A stretch of 64,000 bases of DNA from Sipunculus nudus (lineage: Eukaryota > Annelida > Sipuncula > Golfingiida > Sipunculidae): positions 30,374,901 to 30,438,900 of the forward strand of contig CM049317.1 of NCBI GenBank assembly GCA_026874595.1, given 5' to 3'. Shown one piece after another: positions 1 through 11,874 of this stretch. The stretch's first letter is position 1; each line of letters begins with the position of its first letter. A model generated the notes under the pieces. It ran no database searches and was not told the origin of the DNA. It was given only the letters and a program-made list of their open reading frames with translations. A program made the position numbers and the translations under genes.

Positions 1-2058
1 TGAAGAGATGATGCAAACACACACATGAGCTACATTTAGATGTCATGCTTTATGTGGTCTACAATCAGCCATTTTACTTTCCCACTACGTGGAATGCAGA
101 TTCCTAACACACAGACAATGGAATTTTTAGTTCAGAATTCCCGTTCTTAGTTTTATACATCGTAGGTCCTTGTGATGTAACAGAGGTCATTTGTACAGTA
201 ACATGTACAGTTACAATGTATAAAACCATTGTGTTGTTATCTTTTTTACTAACAATCAGATACAGTTTAAATGCCATCACCCCAGACTGTCACAGTGAGA
301 TATCCCAACACAAAATCAATCTGCTTGTCATAAGTTTGGTTTTAAATTTATCATATAGAATTTGTACAAGGGAGAGAATTATTTTCAGTTTGTCTCTACT
401 CTTAAGGTATTCTCTATTCTTTTCTAAGCCTATAAGATTTAGTGCTTTTATGGATTTTGTGTAAATCACAAGCATTGGTAGATAGGCCAGGGGCAGTGGA
501 ACAAAGTATTACAAGACTAGTTAGCTTAGCTCTGTTTGTGCTGCTTAACATCACTGTGTTCCATTCTGTTTTTCAGTTTGTGCATCTTTTTCAGGTGACA
601 ATAATTTCGGGCATTATTCTTAATTCAGTTGCATCAAACAATGAAAGTGGGTTTATTGCCCACTGCTGAGGTTATATAAATGTAGGTTATTAAGTTTTTC
701 TCTGTAAAAAAGGAGTTGATATCCTGTTTATTACCACCTTACCACCCACTGTTTATTGTATCCCCGGTGTGAAATCATGTGGTTGGTCAGGTACAGACTG
801 GCTATTTTCCCCACCAGACATGACACATTTAGCACTGTATGTCATCAGCGTGCAGCATTACATACAGAGAATGAAAACTGATATTGACCAGTTTCTCAGA
901 CCCTCTGTATATTCTGCTGACCTTATAAGGGTCTAATCCAAGGCATCTGATTTCTTAGAAACCGTGCTTGCATCAAGCCGGTAAATCGAATGCTTCATAT
1001 AAATCAAATTCCCTGACCTATTAAACACATGCTGCTTTTCATAAAGTTTTTACCACTGAGTTTCAGATTGCCTTCCAACGAATTCAGGCTTAAATAGTGT
1101 GTGGTATAGTGAATCGTATATTTGGACAAAAATAGTTATGTCTTGCTTAAATAGATGGGGTATTCTAATGAATATATGACAAAAATGTGAACAGGTATAT
1201 ATTATTGTACATCATTTGAAATAAAATATATAGACAGAAGACTTACATAAAAGACTTTTTGTTTTATGAACAATTCAGATTATATCTTCCTCAAACTGTA
1301 AATGCAAAGGTTATTGAGAGGTTTAGGACTTGCTGCTCAAGTCCAAACTATAAAAGGTATCAGACATTGAGTAATCTGAAATTTTATACATAACCAACAC
1401 CATGGTTGTCTTGCAAAAAAAAAGGAAAAAGCATTTTTAGGGCCAAAAAAAATAAAAGGTATGGTTCTCAGGCACAGCCTGCATCAATTTTAACCCCCTG
1501 CATCAAAAATTTTTATTTTTATTTCCATCTTTCAAGAAGATAAAGTAATACAATTTGATAAGATTTCTTTTGCTATGTAGTGCTTTTGCCCGTTTCATGC
1601 TTTTCCCTGATCATATGACATTTTCATCGAAATATACAAAAGAAAGGTAAAATATCGCCAGCCAGCACTTGTTTCTGAAAAAAGTGCCTGAGAACCATAC
1701 AAAATTTTGAAAATATGATACAATCTCCAATTTACTTAAACTCATGTCAAGGCCCAGATCCCAATCTTGACCAATCAGGAATTTGTCCAGCCCATATACT
1801 GATCAGGGTTTAGGCTAGACTGAATTCTGATTGCGATTTGCTCTGGACCAATTCCTGGATGTTCTGGACCAAATCTGGATTGTGCCCTGGTCCAGCCCAT
1901 CATTATCAGAATGATAGAATCTTCTTGTGCCGTGATGCATGGAGAGAGGAATTCACAGATATTGTTGTATACACTGGTCTCTTTGGTTTTTGTCAGAGAT
2001 TAATAATATATCTGTGTAACTTTAATTATTATTTAAAATTTTCATTTTGTCTTTCCAG
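1..2058. other. Intron (or upstream) sequence before the first visible ACVR2 exon
   Basis: AT-rich non-coding sequence. It carries no cysteine-rich three-finger ectodomain exon, so the ligand-binding exons must lie upstream of the window. It contains one palindromic MITE-like repeat (1441-1701) and a diverged stretch of CCAAATC/GGTCCAG-type words (about 1745-1895) related to the array at 32760-33060. It ends in a pyrimidine-rich tract and AG at 2057-2058, the acceptor for the next exon. Confidence 0.7.
1441..1701. repeat. Palindromic MITE-like element, copy 1
   Basis: A terminal inverted repeat is directly readable: GGTATGGTTCTCAGGCAC begins at 1459, and its reverse complement GTGCCTGAGAACCATAC ends at 1700. 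The interior is AT-rich with no ORF. A second copy lies in inverted orientation at 57766-58055; it shares the same terminal repeats, the A-rich flank beside GGCC, and interior words such as the stretch around TAGTGCTTTTGCC. Two independent insertions of the same short inverted-repeat element point to a non-autonomous DNA transposon. No target duplication was identified with confidence. Confidence 0.7.
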
Positions 2059-2780
2059 TGCCCCAGGATGACACAACTCAGATTCGCAAATCAAACGAGC
2101 TTGTGAACACATTGATGTACTCTGTTGTTCCGCTGAGTGGAGTCACCTTGCTCATCACTATCACGTTCTGGATGTGGAGACGTCACAAAATGGGAATGTA
2201 CCATGAACGCATCCCTGTAATCGAACCCAACCCAATGCCACCTCCCTCCCCTATGGTGGGGATGCGTCCCCTGCAGTTGTTAGAAATCAAAGCCAGAGGG
2301 CGCTTTGGTTGTGTGTGGAAAGCTCAGATGTTAACAGAACAGGTAGCGGTTAAAGTGTTTCCGCTGCAGGACAAGCAGTCGTGGTTAATTGAGAGGGACT
2401 TCTACCTCTTGCCCCAGGTGAAAGAAAACTCTGCTATTCTCAATTTCATAGGTGCAGAAAAGCGCGGGGACAACTTAAACATGGAACTTTGGTTAATAAC
2501 CGAGTTCCATGAGCTGGGTTCACTGTATGACTACCTCAAAGGCAACCTCATAACATGGGCAGAGTTGGTCAAGATAGCAGAGACAATGGCCGCAGGACTT
2601 GCTTTTTTGCATGAAGACATACCTCCACAGGGCGGACTCGGCCACAAGCCTGCTATAGCACACAGGGATTTCAAGAGTAAAAATGTGCTAATAAAAAATG
2701 ACTTAACAGCTTGTGTGGCTGACTTTGGCTTAGCGCTGAAGTTTGAGCCTGGACAGTGCCCTGGGGATACTCATGGACAG
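2059..2780 (+). CDS. ACVR2: Activin receptor type-2, exon encoding TM segment and kinase N-lobe through DFG (partial gene)
   Basis: The exon lies between AG at 2057-2058 and the donor GTAAGA at 2781. It encodes 240 residues plus two leading bases of a split codon. In order it encodes a short extracellular stalk, a transmembrane helix (about residues 22-40, [16 protein letters not shown]), a basic stop-transfer (RRHK), a proline-rich juxtamembrane segment, and the Ser/Thr kinase from [15 protein letters not shown] (glycine loop). Further kinase motifs are VAVKVF (ATP lysine about 99), the catalytic loop HRDFKSKN (Asp about 204) and VADFGLAL (DFG about 222). QFIGAEKRG-like and DTHGQ sequences are typical of type II activin receptors, which bind activin/BMP ligands at the plasma membrane and phosphorylate type I receptors. 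HRDFKSKN has Phe where vertebrate receptors have Ile. The ectodomain exons are outside the window. Identity is very secure; ACVR2A versus ACVR2B is not applicable to a single invertebrate gene. Confidence 0.96.
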
Positions 2781-2859
2781 GTAAGAAATTCTTATGATGT
2801 AAAAAATGTATCTATATGTATTATAATCATTTGTCTTCTTTTAATGAAGCTTTATCATT

Positions 2860-3165
2860 TTGTTTGTTGACAGTGCCATGATATATTATTTCATGTGGCA
2901 TTGTGTGTGTTGACAGTGCGATGAGATATTATGTCATGTGGCATTTGGTTTGTTGACAGTGCCATGAGATATTTTGTCTTGTGGCATTTGGTTTGTTGAC
3001 AGTGCCATGAGGTAATTTGTCATGTGACATTTTATTTGTTTACATTGCCATAAGATATTGTGTCCTGTGTCATTCTGTTTGTTGACAGTGCCATTAGATA
3101 TATTGTCCTGTGGCATTTTTTGTTGAAATTTTCATGAGATATAATGGCCAGTAACATTTTGTTAC
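2860..3165. repeat. Minisatellite, about 46-bp period (TTGTTGACAGTGCCATGAGA)
   Basis: At least six degenerate copies of a unit containing GTTTGTTGACAGTGCCATGA, then a run like TATTATGTCATGTGGCATTT, follow each other directly. The array resumes in more diverged form at about 3485-3650 after an unrelated insertion. It begins about 80 bp after the ACVR2 donor site. Confidence 0.85.
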
Positions 3166-3490
3166 ACTCCTTTCACAGCAGATATACACTACAGTTGTTG
3201 TAGATCTCCTTCGCTCTAATCTCTGTGCAGTGTACTGTATAGCAAGTTTTTCTGAGTTTCTACACCAGGGCTGGCACAGCCCTAACAAGTTTCAAACCCA
3301 TGACACCTCATGCACTCTCATTTGTTGTAAGCACAATGCTCTCATCTGTCTGATAACAATTCTTTGCCCTGTGCTAGCCCTGGTGGTGTAACCCAGAGAA
3401 CATTGAGCACTATGCAAGGCAGCAGTTAAAGGGAAGGAGATATAGAACAACTGCTTTGTATAACAGCTGTGTGAGAGGTGTACATTTTTT
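3166..3490. mobile_element. Palindromic (foldback) element interrupting the 46-bp minisatellite, with possible tRNA-like core
   Basis: The left end (from about 3170, TACACTCCTTTCACAGC) and the reverse complement of the right end (TACACCTCTCACACAGC) match. The pairing continues inward, for example CAGTTGTTGTAGATCTCCTT against CAGTTGTTCTATATCTCCTT, then CACCAGGGCTGGCACAG against CACCAGGGCTAGCACAG. The whole element is therefore a near-palindrome of about 320 bp. The minisatellite continues on both sides, so the element was inserted into it. On the - strand the centre has a box-like ATGGGTTTGAAAC and AGATGAGAGCATTGTGCTT, which could be a decayed tRNA-type promoter; that part is speculative. Confidence 0.65.
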
Positions 3491-3650
3491 GTTGTTGACA
3501 TTTTCTTGTGACATTATGTCCTGTGGCATTTTGTTTGTTGACATTGCCTTGTGACATGATCTGTGGCATTTTGGTTGTTAACATTATTGTGTGACACGTT
3601 CTGTCACACTTTGTTAACATTCAGACATTACCATTGACATTGTCTTGTTG
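3485..3650. repeat. Degenerate continuation of the 46-bp minisatellite
   Basis: Repeated TGTTGACATTG, TGTGACA and TCCTGTGGCATTTTG words match the array at 2860-3165 but are more diverged. Confidence 0.65.
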
Positions 3651-4170
3651 GTTTTTTATACAGCCATCTAAAACGAGACGTATTCTTGTATGCCTACTGC
3701 CCGTCCATCTGTCTGTTAACTTTAGTGTTGCTGAGGTAACTTTCTGGGGCATTGATGGATTTTCAGGACACTCACCATTAACTACATACCAATATATTAT
3801 CTCGCCCGAGTTTGATTATGGGCAAAATACACACATATTTTATAAGGTCAGATGTCACTGGGCTACTTTGTGGTGTCGCCACAATAATGTACAAGTAATA
3901 AGATGGATTTTGATGAAATGCAATAAAAAATATTAATCGATCTAATATTTTGCTTAAGTTTGATTTCCAGCAAAATCCAGGCAATTTTTAAGGAGGTCAG
4001 AGGTCACTATACTTTGGTGGCACCATAGTGACATGCGAAAAATCTGATGGCTTTTGATGAATATAAATATATACCAGTAGAGATTCTCACCTGAATTACA
4101 TTCTCAGCAAAATTTGCCCTTATTTAATGAGGTCAGAGGTTACCAGATAATAACGGGCATATTATGCACC
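3640..4170 (-). mobile_element. Tandem-body repeat element, GTATAAAAA-end family, copy 1
   Basis: Read on the - strand, the element has about 145-bp direct repeats, each containing GTGACCTCTGACCTC and a GATTTTCATCAAA-type block. These are followed by a GACAGATGGACGGGC stretch and a terminal hairpin-like segment ending GTATAAAAAACC (complement of about 3647-3660). Related copies lie at about 53380-53655, 59810-60290 and 62350-62520. There is no coding capacity. Confidence 0.6.
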
Positions 4171-7100
4171 CTTTGCGGTGCTCTTGCTTTAACAAAAAAT
4201 ATTTTGTCATACAGTATATGATGTCCTTGAGCATTTTCAAACCTTAGTACACGTCTCTCTGTTTTGGCTGCAAGTTGTCTGTAAGTGGGCACAGTTTATC
4301 CTGTATGTATTTATCCTAGATTCCTTCTCCCTTGTTTTAGTAGATTAAATGCTGCCTGATTAAGTCATCTTGAATAAAGATGGAAAATTAACCATTTTAC
4401 CTGGTTCATGCAAGTGCTCCATCTGAAACTGTTTGTAATATCACTTAAGAAAGTCTTACATAAATGATTGAAGATCATTTCAAACCAGGCAGTAAATATC
4501 TTATATACATGAATTGCTTGTTTCTGAGGAGTGATCCTGAAGTTAAGGATAAGAAGTGAGTCATTACAAGTGCTCCTTTATTATCAGGAGAAAAAGAATA
4601 CTTTCTCCATTGTAATGATAACAAAGCGTGATCTTCTGTGAAAACTCAAAAACTGAAGTTTCATGGGAAGTACAATGAACGCGGCTTCGGGTAATGACCT
4701 CTCATTTGTAAACATTGAATTGTATTGAATTACATGAAATGAAGCAGGGAGTTAATTTAAAAAGACCTGGACTGTAGTCATCAGCTGGCTCTGAATGTCA
4801 CATGCATATAATAGGGAGACTTGACATTTGCAGTTTTGCCTCGTGCAAGATCATTTGGTTTTTCTTTCAAGATAGGGATAGTTCTCGTTCTTATATTCTT
4901 ATACTATTCAATGCCGACTTTCATTTTCTTACTAATGACTGGTTTTGAAATGCCAGCCTCCGAGTGGGGCTCAGCTGGTACTTGAATATTACTACACCCA
5001 CTGTTGAGACTATTAGCAAGATGAAGCTGGTTTGGGCTGGCCTATTGTTTCAGAGCATGGTAATTCCCAGAGTTTTGTTCTCTGTTCCGTTTCCAAAACT
5101 TAATATTTGGACACAGTATCGGGGGCTATTGTTCATTTACACAGTGTCAGGATTTGATACAATCCTCAATTGTTTACCAATCAGTTCATAAAGATAAATA
5201 GTTCTGAAGTTTTTCCATATCAGAAATCTCATTTAAACAATATCTTATGCAAGAAATGTGTATTAAAAAGAACATGAGTATTGTTTTAGAATGACAAGGC
5301 TAATTCTGGCCCATTTTAAAGGGGGAGGGGAGAGGTTATGATATGTTGTCATCTCTACCCAGACTACCATATATTTTAAATAAGTTTGAATAAAAATAAA
5401 TATTTTTTATCATGGAAATTTGAATTAAAGTAACAAAAAATAGTGAATAGTCTCTTGCTGTTGCTTTGACCCTCAATCTCTTATAGTTTGTAAATGGGCC
5501 ATAATGCTAGAAGTTAAGAATATCTCCGTTTTATTGTACCATGTCTTTGTACTTTATCACATATTTGTGAATAAAACATTTCTGATGTCCTTTTTGTTCT
5601 TTTAATACAAGTTTAAAAATAAAGAATTGGGTATATCATACTCAACTCAAGTGGCATGTGTATCACTTCCATTTCACAGCTGTCATATTTACATACAGGC
5701 ACTAGGCTTCTGATCATCTGTTGCAGTCACTAGGAATAAAATTCACTGCAGACTTTGAACAAATATATTTAAATATTTTTTGCCTTTATTTTCTTTCTGT
5801 TATTGGTGTTTGCTCCTGCCTTTACCTAAATAAAATTATAATAGTATTCAGTGCAGAGGTCTTTCTAGACTAGTACCCTGCTTTACTATGGCCCACTTCT
5901 CTCAACCTGTCATGATAAGCTTAGAGCAGTAGGTCGTTTCCACTCAGTGCAGTCCCATTATAACAAACCAATGCATAATGACAACATCCAGGAAAGCAGC
6001 AACCTTACAGATGTAATAATTATTTTTTTTAAAAGAAAATACTGTTTTCAATTTAAAACAGTTCTAACTAATTGAGAATATATACAGTACTTTAATAAAG
6101 GGTTCACATCCTCTATGAGCTACAGAGTCCGGTCAGCATTTCTTGTATAATATCTATAAAAAGCCTGAAGCTTTGGCCTGTTATAGATGTATCTACAACT
6201 TAATTTTATTAATTTATTTCCGAATATTATAAAAATCGGTATTAAAATGAAATATCTTTGACTCACAATTCTGGCCCAAGTCACATGCAGTTAGAATACC
6301 ATGATCACTTTGTCTCAAACCAACAGTTGTACAGCAAGTATTAAATTTGTACAAGAATAAAATGCACATGGTATCCACTGTCCATCTTTGTTTATTAAAA
6401 GTTATTTCATAAAAAGTAAAAATCAAACCATAAGGGGCCTTCCTTTTCTGCTGTACTGAAAATATAACAGCAGAGCATCTGACCCTAGGGTCACTTTCCC
6501 AGTCATAAATAAAATATTTAATATACAACTCATATATAAAATGCACCAAAACAAAAACATGACATGCATTATGCAGTTTCGTAGAGTGCAGCTTGACTTG
6601 AAAACCCAATGGCAGGGTCACAGTGGCCTCATTTGTTTAACCCATAATTAGAATTTTGATTCTGGCTAATAAAACCACCTACAGCAAAGCTCTGTGGTTG
6701 CAGAAATCAATATTTTGATTGTATCACTTGAGAACACATAACACTTGCTCATGGCGACATTGTGCAGTCTTATGGAAAGTACATGCCAGAATTTAGCCTT
6801 TTAGATGTAACTTTTTTTAACCATCATGCAATGTTTATTGATCTTTGTTGGCCTGAAAATGTAATTGAGCATGTGGTTGTGCTTATGCGTGTGAATATTC
6901 TAAAGATTCAGCCCTCTTGTTTTGTATGTGGACCATGCCTGGTTTATTTTATGATCTGTGGCTCCAGTTTTGCCTCTTCTTGGAAGACCGATGCAGGAAC
7001 TAACACGACATGAATATTGTATATAAAAAATGGTGGACCAGTTCAAGTGGGAGGGTTGACTAGATTCAGCTGATGCTGATTTGGAGATTGAAGGTTTTAC

Positions 7101-10100
7101 TCCTGTATTGCTTGTAATTTGATTTTGTTGCCATGGTAACCAGAAAATCAAGAGCTGCTTTGTCCTAGCAGCAGGTGCCCCTTTCTCCGTCATCAGAATA
7201 TTCTGCAGCTGACAGTTTGATTGTTGCCTTTCACAGGCTTTATTGGAATGGTCAGTTGCTGACCCTGCTTGTTAATTACCCCTGCTATTCATTAAAGGAA
7301 ATCAATTAAATCCCTTATGAAGATGCTGGTTTTCCTGCAGAATTATATAGCAATGTCTTATGATGTCCAGATGCTTTGAAGATGCCTATTGTACTCAGGC
7401 ATTCAGAGTTTTTAAAAAAGTTACTACAGACTTGATGAGTATAAAAAAACACAGTAACAACGTCAACTAAAAAATTGTGCAAATTGGTTCTGAATTCCTG
7501 TTTATTTGTGTGGAAAATTTGTAATAATATCCAGTTTTCATAAGTATAAAATGTTAACCTTTCACAAAAAAACATATGATTCTGACAAAATTAAAATTAT
7601 ACGAGTCAGAATCGTTGACAAAAGTATATGTATAAAATCTTATTTAATTTCAAATACAGGCTTAAAAAAACAAAACAAGTATAAAGCATCAGTTGAGATC
7701 TGTTTGAATTTGATTCTTCAATAGTTACTTAAACAACAGATGTATTGGAATTCCAGATAAAACATCGATGACCGAATTGTTTGTTCATGAACTAGCAATT
7801 GTACCTGAAGAAATAAAAGGCATTTAGAGAAATAAGAAAAGGAATAAATAGTTTGAACTACATGTGACATATCATATGAAAATTAACATAAAAATTAAAA
7901 CTGAGCGCAAGTGAATCTCTGCCTGGATCTTATTTAAACTCTCCAGTATTCTGCACACTGTCACAGTTCTCCAACACAGTTCTTAATTGACCTCCAAGTG
8001 GAGGTAAAAAAATGTCCTCCTTTGTAAGTTGTAGCCACCTTTCTATTCTGACCACCTTGTTAAGAATTAAATCCAGGTGTTATTGCTTGATTAATAAAAA
8101 TCATCACACGTTCCAGCATTTGCTTTATAGTTGAGTACATCAACATATACTTTAAGATACTTTTTGTTGCTGAAACTTTTATCCCACCAGATTTTTTTTC
8201 CAAGTCCAGTAAATAAAACTTTATTATTAGTTCCATGTTGACACTTAATGGCAGTAACAGATTAGATCTGCAGTCTGCCCAGTCATTGTATTCATCATGA
8301 TGTCAAGATTATCATAAAATAAAGTTTATCAATGCTGTGTCACTGTCAGCATCTGTGAGATATACTATCATATAGACGGTACCTTTTATACAGGTCTTTG
8401 TTTCTTGTTGTGCTTTAGTCGGTTACATCCTCATGTCCACCTGTTTTTTGCCATGAAAATTTTTATCAATTACATCTAAGGAAAAATTATAGTGTAGAGG
8501 ATTAAAGGACCTTATTTTAACGTGGTAAATAAATACCCACCTTACATCTTTGTTTCTACAGAATTATTTGAAAATGTGAGAAATCAGTCTACTTTTTACA
8601 ACATATCAGACCCACTTGTGGCAGTCAAGGTCATTGGTCACATGCTGAAACATCCTCAATTGACAGCTGCTGATTTGATGATGTCATGTAACATTAAAAA
8701 AAATATACCCAGCTTAAACAAAGATGGCTACATATGGAGGGAAACATCATATCTGCCAGATCTTGGTGAAGAGACCAGAAAGTTGTGATACATAAACTTG
8801 GGGACTTATTTTAAAATTCTTAATTGCTGTATTAGGTTGCCACTTCAATATGTAGTTCTCTAGGAAATAATTGAAAAAGATAAACTTTTAAGAAAATTAT
8901 CTACAAAAAAACAGTTGGATAGCAGGTGTTGAAACAGACTTTAACCAGTTACGAAATTAACTCACTAGTGACATGAAGCACAAGCAAAATAATGATTGGG
9001 TCAGGACCAGACATGGTGTTTGACAGAGTGATTTGATATGGTAAAGTAACTAGTATCTGCCGTTAATTAAGGGTGTTTTCCCATCACTGTTAGTTTAGGC
9101 CTTCCTCAGGACTTTGTTGATAGGGATGTTCTTTCTCAGTACATCCCACACTATGGTGAACAACAATCAAATTTAAGATTTTCCTAAATAGTGCTGTTTC
9201 AGTTTGCCATTTTCAGAGCTGCCTCCAAGTAGTGCTCTCTGGGTAGGAAAGTAATGGCTCCGTCTCTGAATTGTTTACATACATTGTCATATCTAGAAAA
9301 AAAATATGTCCTATCTGATGTAAAGGGAAGGTTTTCTTCAACTGATTTGGTTTTTACCTCCCTGTTGATTTTTTTAATTAAAAAATTCAGCTAACAACAC
9401 ATCCCAAAAGCAATTAATCATGTTTATTTCTAATTATTATGTAAATTAAATATACATAAACATTTTGATAATATGTTAATTAACTCAAGTCATTAAATCA
9501 TTAAACTGAAAAGAAAAGTTATGCAGCAAAAGTATCATGAGGTATATGGACTTTTTATCTCCAAATCACCTATTTAATAATATATATACATTGTTATAGT
9601 TCTGTGTATCAGTTTGTGTCTGTTTACCATTACAAGACTGCATGACCGAAGGTCTGGTCTTGCGCATGAAAGAAAAGTTCCAATTAAGGAATTGGAACAG
9701 GAAAGGGGAAACACAGTTCTAAGAAACACCGGTTGGAAGCTTGAATAATCTTAATATGTGAAGTTGAACGGTATGGCTACCAGGTGGCATGTGCGCTATT
9801 TTTATGTTTGTGGCCCAGATTGTGCCCAGTTCATGATTTTTGCCATTTGTTTACAGGGGTAAGCAAACAGTTTTTGAACAAAATATGGGCAGAAACCATC
9901 ATGTTTTAGGGAGAACTTGCTATATTTCATGTATATTTAACATGCTGGGTATGTGAATCGGTCCCTTTAATCATATGGGTCACCTCAAGGATTGGATCTT
10001 GTGAATTTCCCCATGCTTTGCATTGTGTTTGCCCTATTGTTGTATTTACAGTAGCAACAAATAAATTAGTTTTACATGCAGTTTGATCATCTTGATGACA

Positions 10101-10170
10101 TATTCCTGAATTGATTTATATCAAATGAAACGTTCAGATGACATAATGTTGTTTTTATTGTTTGTTGCAG

Positions 10171-10309
10171 GTGGGTACACGCCGCTATATGGCACCAGAA
10201 GTGTTGGAGGGTGCCATCAATTTCAGTAGAGATGCGTTTATGCGCATTGACATGTACGCGTGCGGCCTGGTCCTGTGGGAGCTTATTTCACGATGCTCTG
10301 CAGCAGACG
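10171..10309 (+). CDS. ACVR2: Activin receptor type-2, kinase exon with activation segment and APE motif
   Basis: Bounded by CAG at 10168-10170 and donor GT at 10310. It encodes [18 protein letters not shown] followed by the F-helix region ([18 protein letters not shown]) and ends one base into the Gly of AADG. Phase 0 at the start continues directly from DTHGQ of the previous exon, and [10 protein letters not shown] is the diagnostic TGF-beta-receptor-type activation segment. The Asp of RIDMYA is the conserved F-helix Asp. Both exon ends fall where I recall vertebrate ACVR2 introns falling. Confidence 0.96.
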
Positions 10310-10705
10310 GTGTGTGCATCTTTTTAGTTTATAACTCTTTTTATATACATTATGGGTAGTATTTTGCGTAACATAAGTTGTATCATAACTAAATTTTCAA
10401 CATTTACTGCAGAGATATTTTGTTTTATGTTTATGGAAATCTTTTGAACTGAAGACAAATGTGCTTTGTGTATGACATCAAAGAATCTAATCAAATGAGA
10501 GATTTCTAGGTGCTAACTGAGTGGCTGTCTGAACAGAAAGGGTTAATTTTCATCTTTAAAGGGACATAATCAGGAGCAATATGAGACTTATTCTTTTACA
10601 CTATCAGTTTTTGCTTGTTTTATACAAAAGTTTCCAGGCAAAACTGTACCAGTACATGGTCTCAGTACCTCCCTTTGAGCTGTTTAACACCTTGTAATAG
10701 TTTTT

Positions 10706-11690
10706 AGCCCTCAGCCCTTAGGCTGATGGGCTATTGTTGTCACCCAAGCTGTCCGTCCGTCCGGCGTCCGTTAACTTTTACCTTGTGAGCGGGATATCTT
10801 GAAAAGGATTCACCGTCAGAATTTTATTTCCTCGGTAAAGATGTATATCGACAAAATCTCGGTCAAGTTCGAAGATGGGTGACCTTGACCTATTTTTCTA
10901 CATTTTAGAGCTGATTATAGAAAAACACTTAGATGCTTATTTCTCAGGAACCATTTGGTGGATTTTCACAAAACTTACTATGATTATTGGGAATGATAGT
11001 CTGTACCTGCTACACAAGTTTGGTGGCGCCACCTACAATTTCTGATTTTTAATGAATTTTTCTTGGATTTTTCAACTTTGGGCTTGTGAGCGGGATATCT
11101 CTAAAAGGATTCACCGTAGGAATTTTATTTTTTCGGTGAAGATGTGTATTGACAAAATCTCGGTCAAGTTCGAAGATGGGTGACCTTGACCTATTTTTCT
11201 ACGTTTTAGAGCTGATTATAGAAAAAACATTTAGAAGGATATTTCTCAGGAACCATTTGGTGGATTTTCACAATACTTACTATGATCATAGGGACTGATG
11301 GTCTGTAACTGCTGCACAAGTTTGGTGGCGCCACCTACAATTTCTGATTTTTAATGAATTTTTCTTGGATTTTTAAACTTTGGCCTTGTGAGCGGGATAT
11401 CTCTATAAGGATTCACAATAGGAATTTTATTTCTTTGGTGAAGATGTATATTGACAAAATGTCGGTCAAGTTCGAAGATGGGTGACCTTGACCTACTTTT
11501 CAAGGTCACAGAGCTTATAATAGAATAAAACTTAGAAGCTTATTTTTCAGGAAGCATTTGGTGGATTGTTATGAATTATGGTACATTACAAATTTTAACT
11601 GAGACGTATCGATACACATCCATGTGACAACAGATATTTAGTACTTGTTACTGTTACCACCTCTAAACACTGTTCTTTTGGCTGAGGGCT
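10706..11690. mobile_element. Non-autonomous element with terminal hairpin, CCGT run and three 300-bp direct repeats
   Basis: The left end is a hairpin, AGCCCTCAGCC-CTTA-GGCTGATGGGCT (10706-10732). It is followed by a TCCGTCCGTCCGGCGTCCG run (10750-10770) and then three consecutive direct repeats, each opening with CTTGTGAGCGGGATATCT (from 10782, 11093 and 11395) and containing GACCTTGACCTA and GGTGGCGCCACCTACAA. The third copy is truncated. The right end has GGCTGAGGGCT (11680-11690), the reverse complement of the outer hairpin arm. The ends are therefore defined by the sequence itself. There is no ORF, so the element is non-autonomous. Confidence 0.75.
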
Positions 11691-11805
11691 TTTGTCAGCT
11701 TCTGCTGATATTCTAGTGTATGTTTGTAAACACAGTCAACATGTGTCTGTTGACAATAACAAGGCCATGTGGCCTAAGGTCTAAGGAATTTTGGAAGGAA
11801 CCAAT

Positions 11806-11874
11806 TAATTTCAAAGAGAAGATGCTATTTTTTGTGTTAATTCAACATGCTTTATAGGTGATTAGGCCCTTTAA
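11806..11874 (+). repeat. Dispersed repeat (TTCAAAGAGA...GATTAGGCCCTTTAA), copy 1
   Basis: About 69 bp, shared with the complement of 50403-50472 and, for its 3' half, with 29374-29413. The shared core includes GTGTTAATTCAACATG, and all copies end in CCCTTTAA. A weaker relative may lie at 9936-9976. It is probably the tail of an interspersed repeat, SINE or MITE class, not resolved here. Confidence 0.65.

Larger units (their letters stand above)
2781..10170 (+). other. ACVR2 intron 1 of the visible part (7.4 kb)
   Basis: The donor GTAAGA at 2781 and acceptor TTTGTTGCAG ending at 10170 join phase-0 exons. The intron holds a 46-bp minisatellite (about 2860-3165 and 3485-3650), a palindromic insertion within it (3166-3490) and a tandem-repeat element (3640-4170). 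The rest is AT-rich sequence without a recognisable gene. Open frames such as 6214-6621(-) and 8522-8788(+) show no domain or splice context. Confidence 0.85.

Noticed and set aside
6214-6621. 135-codon - strand frame in the ACVR2 intron.
   Set aside because: Composition is that of the surrounding intron and no domain is visible. Treated as chance.
8522-8788. 88-codon open frame inside the ACVR2 intron.
   Set aside because: No recognisable domain, no strong splice context and located in a long AT-rich intron. Open frames of this length occur by chance in 64 kb.
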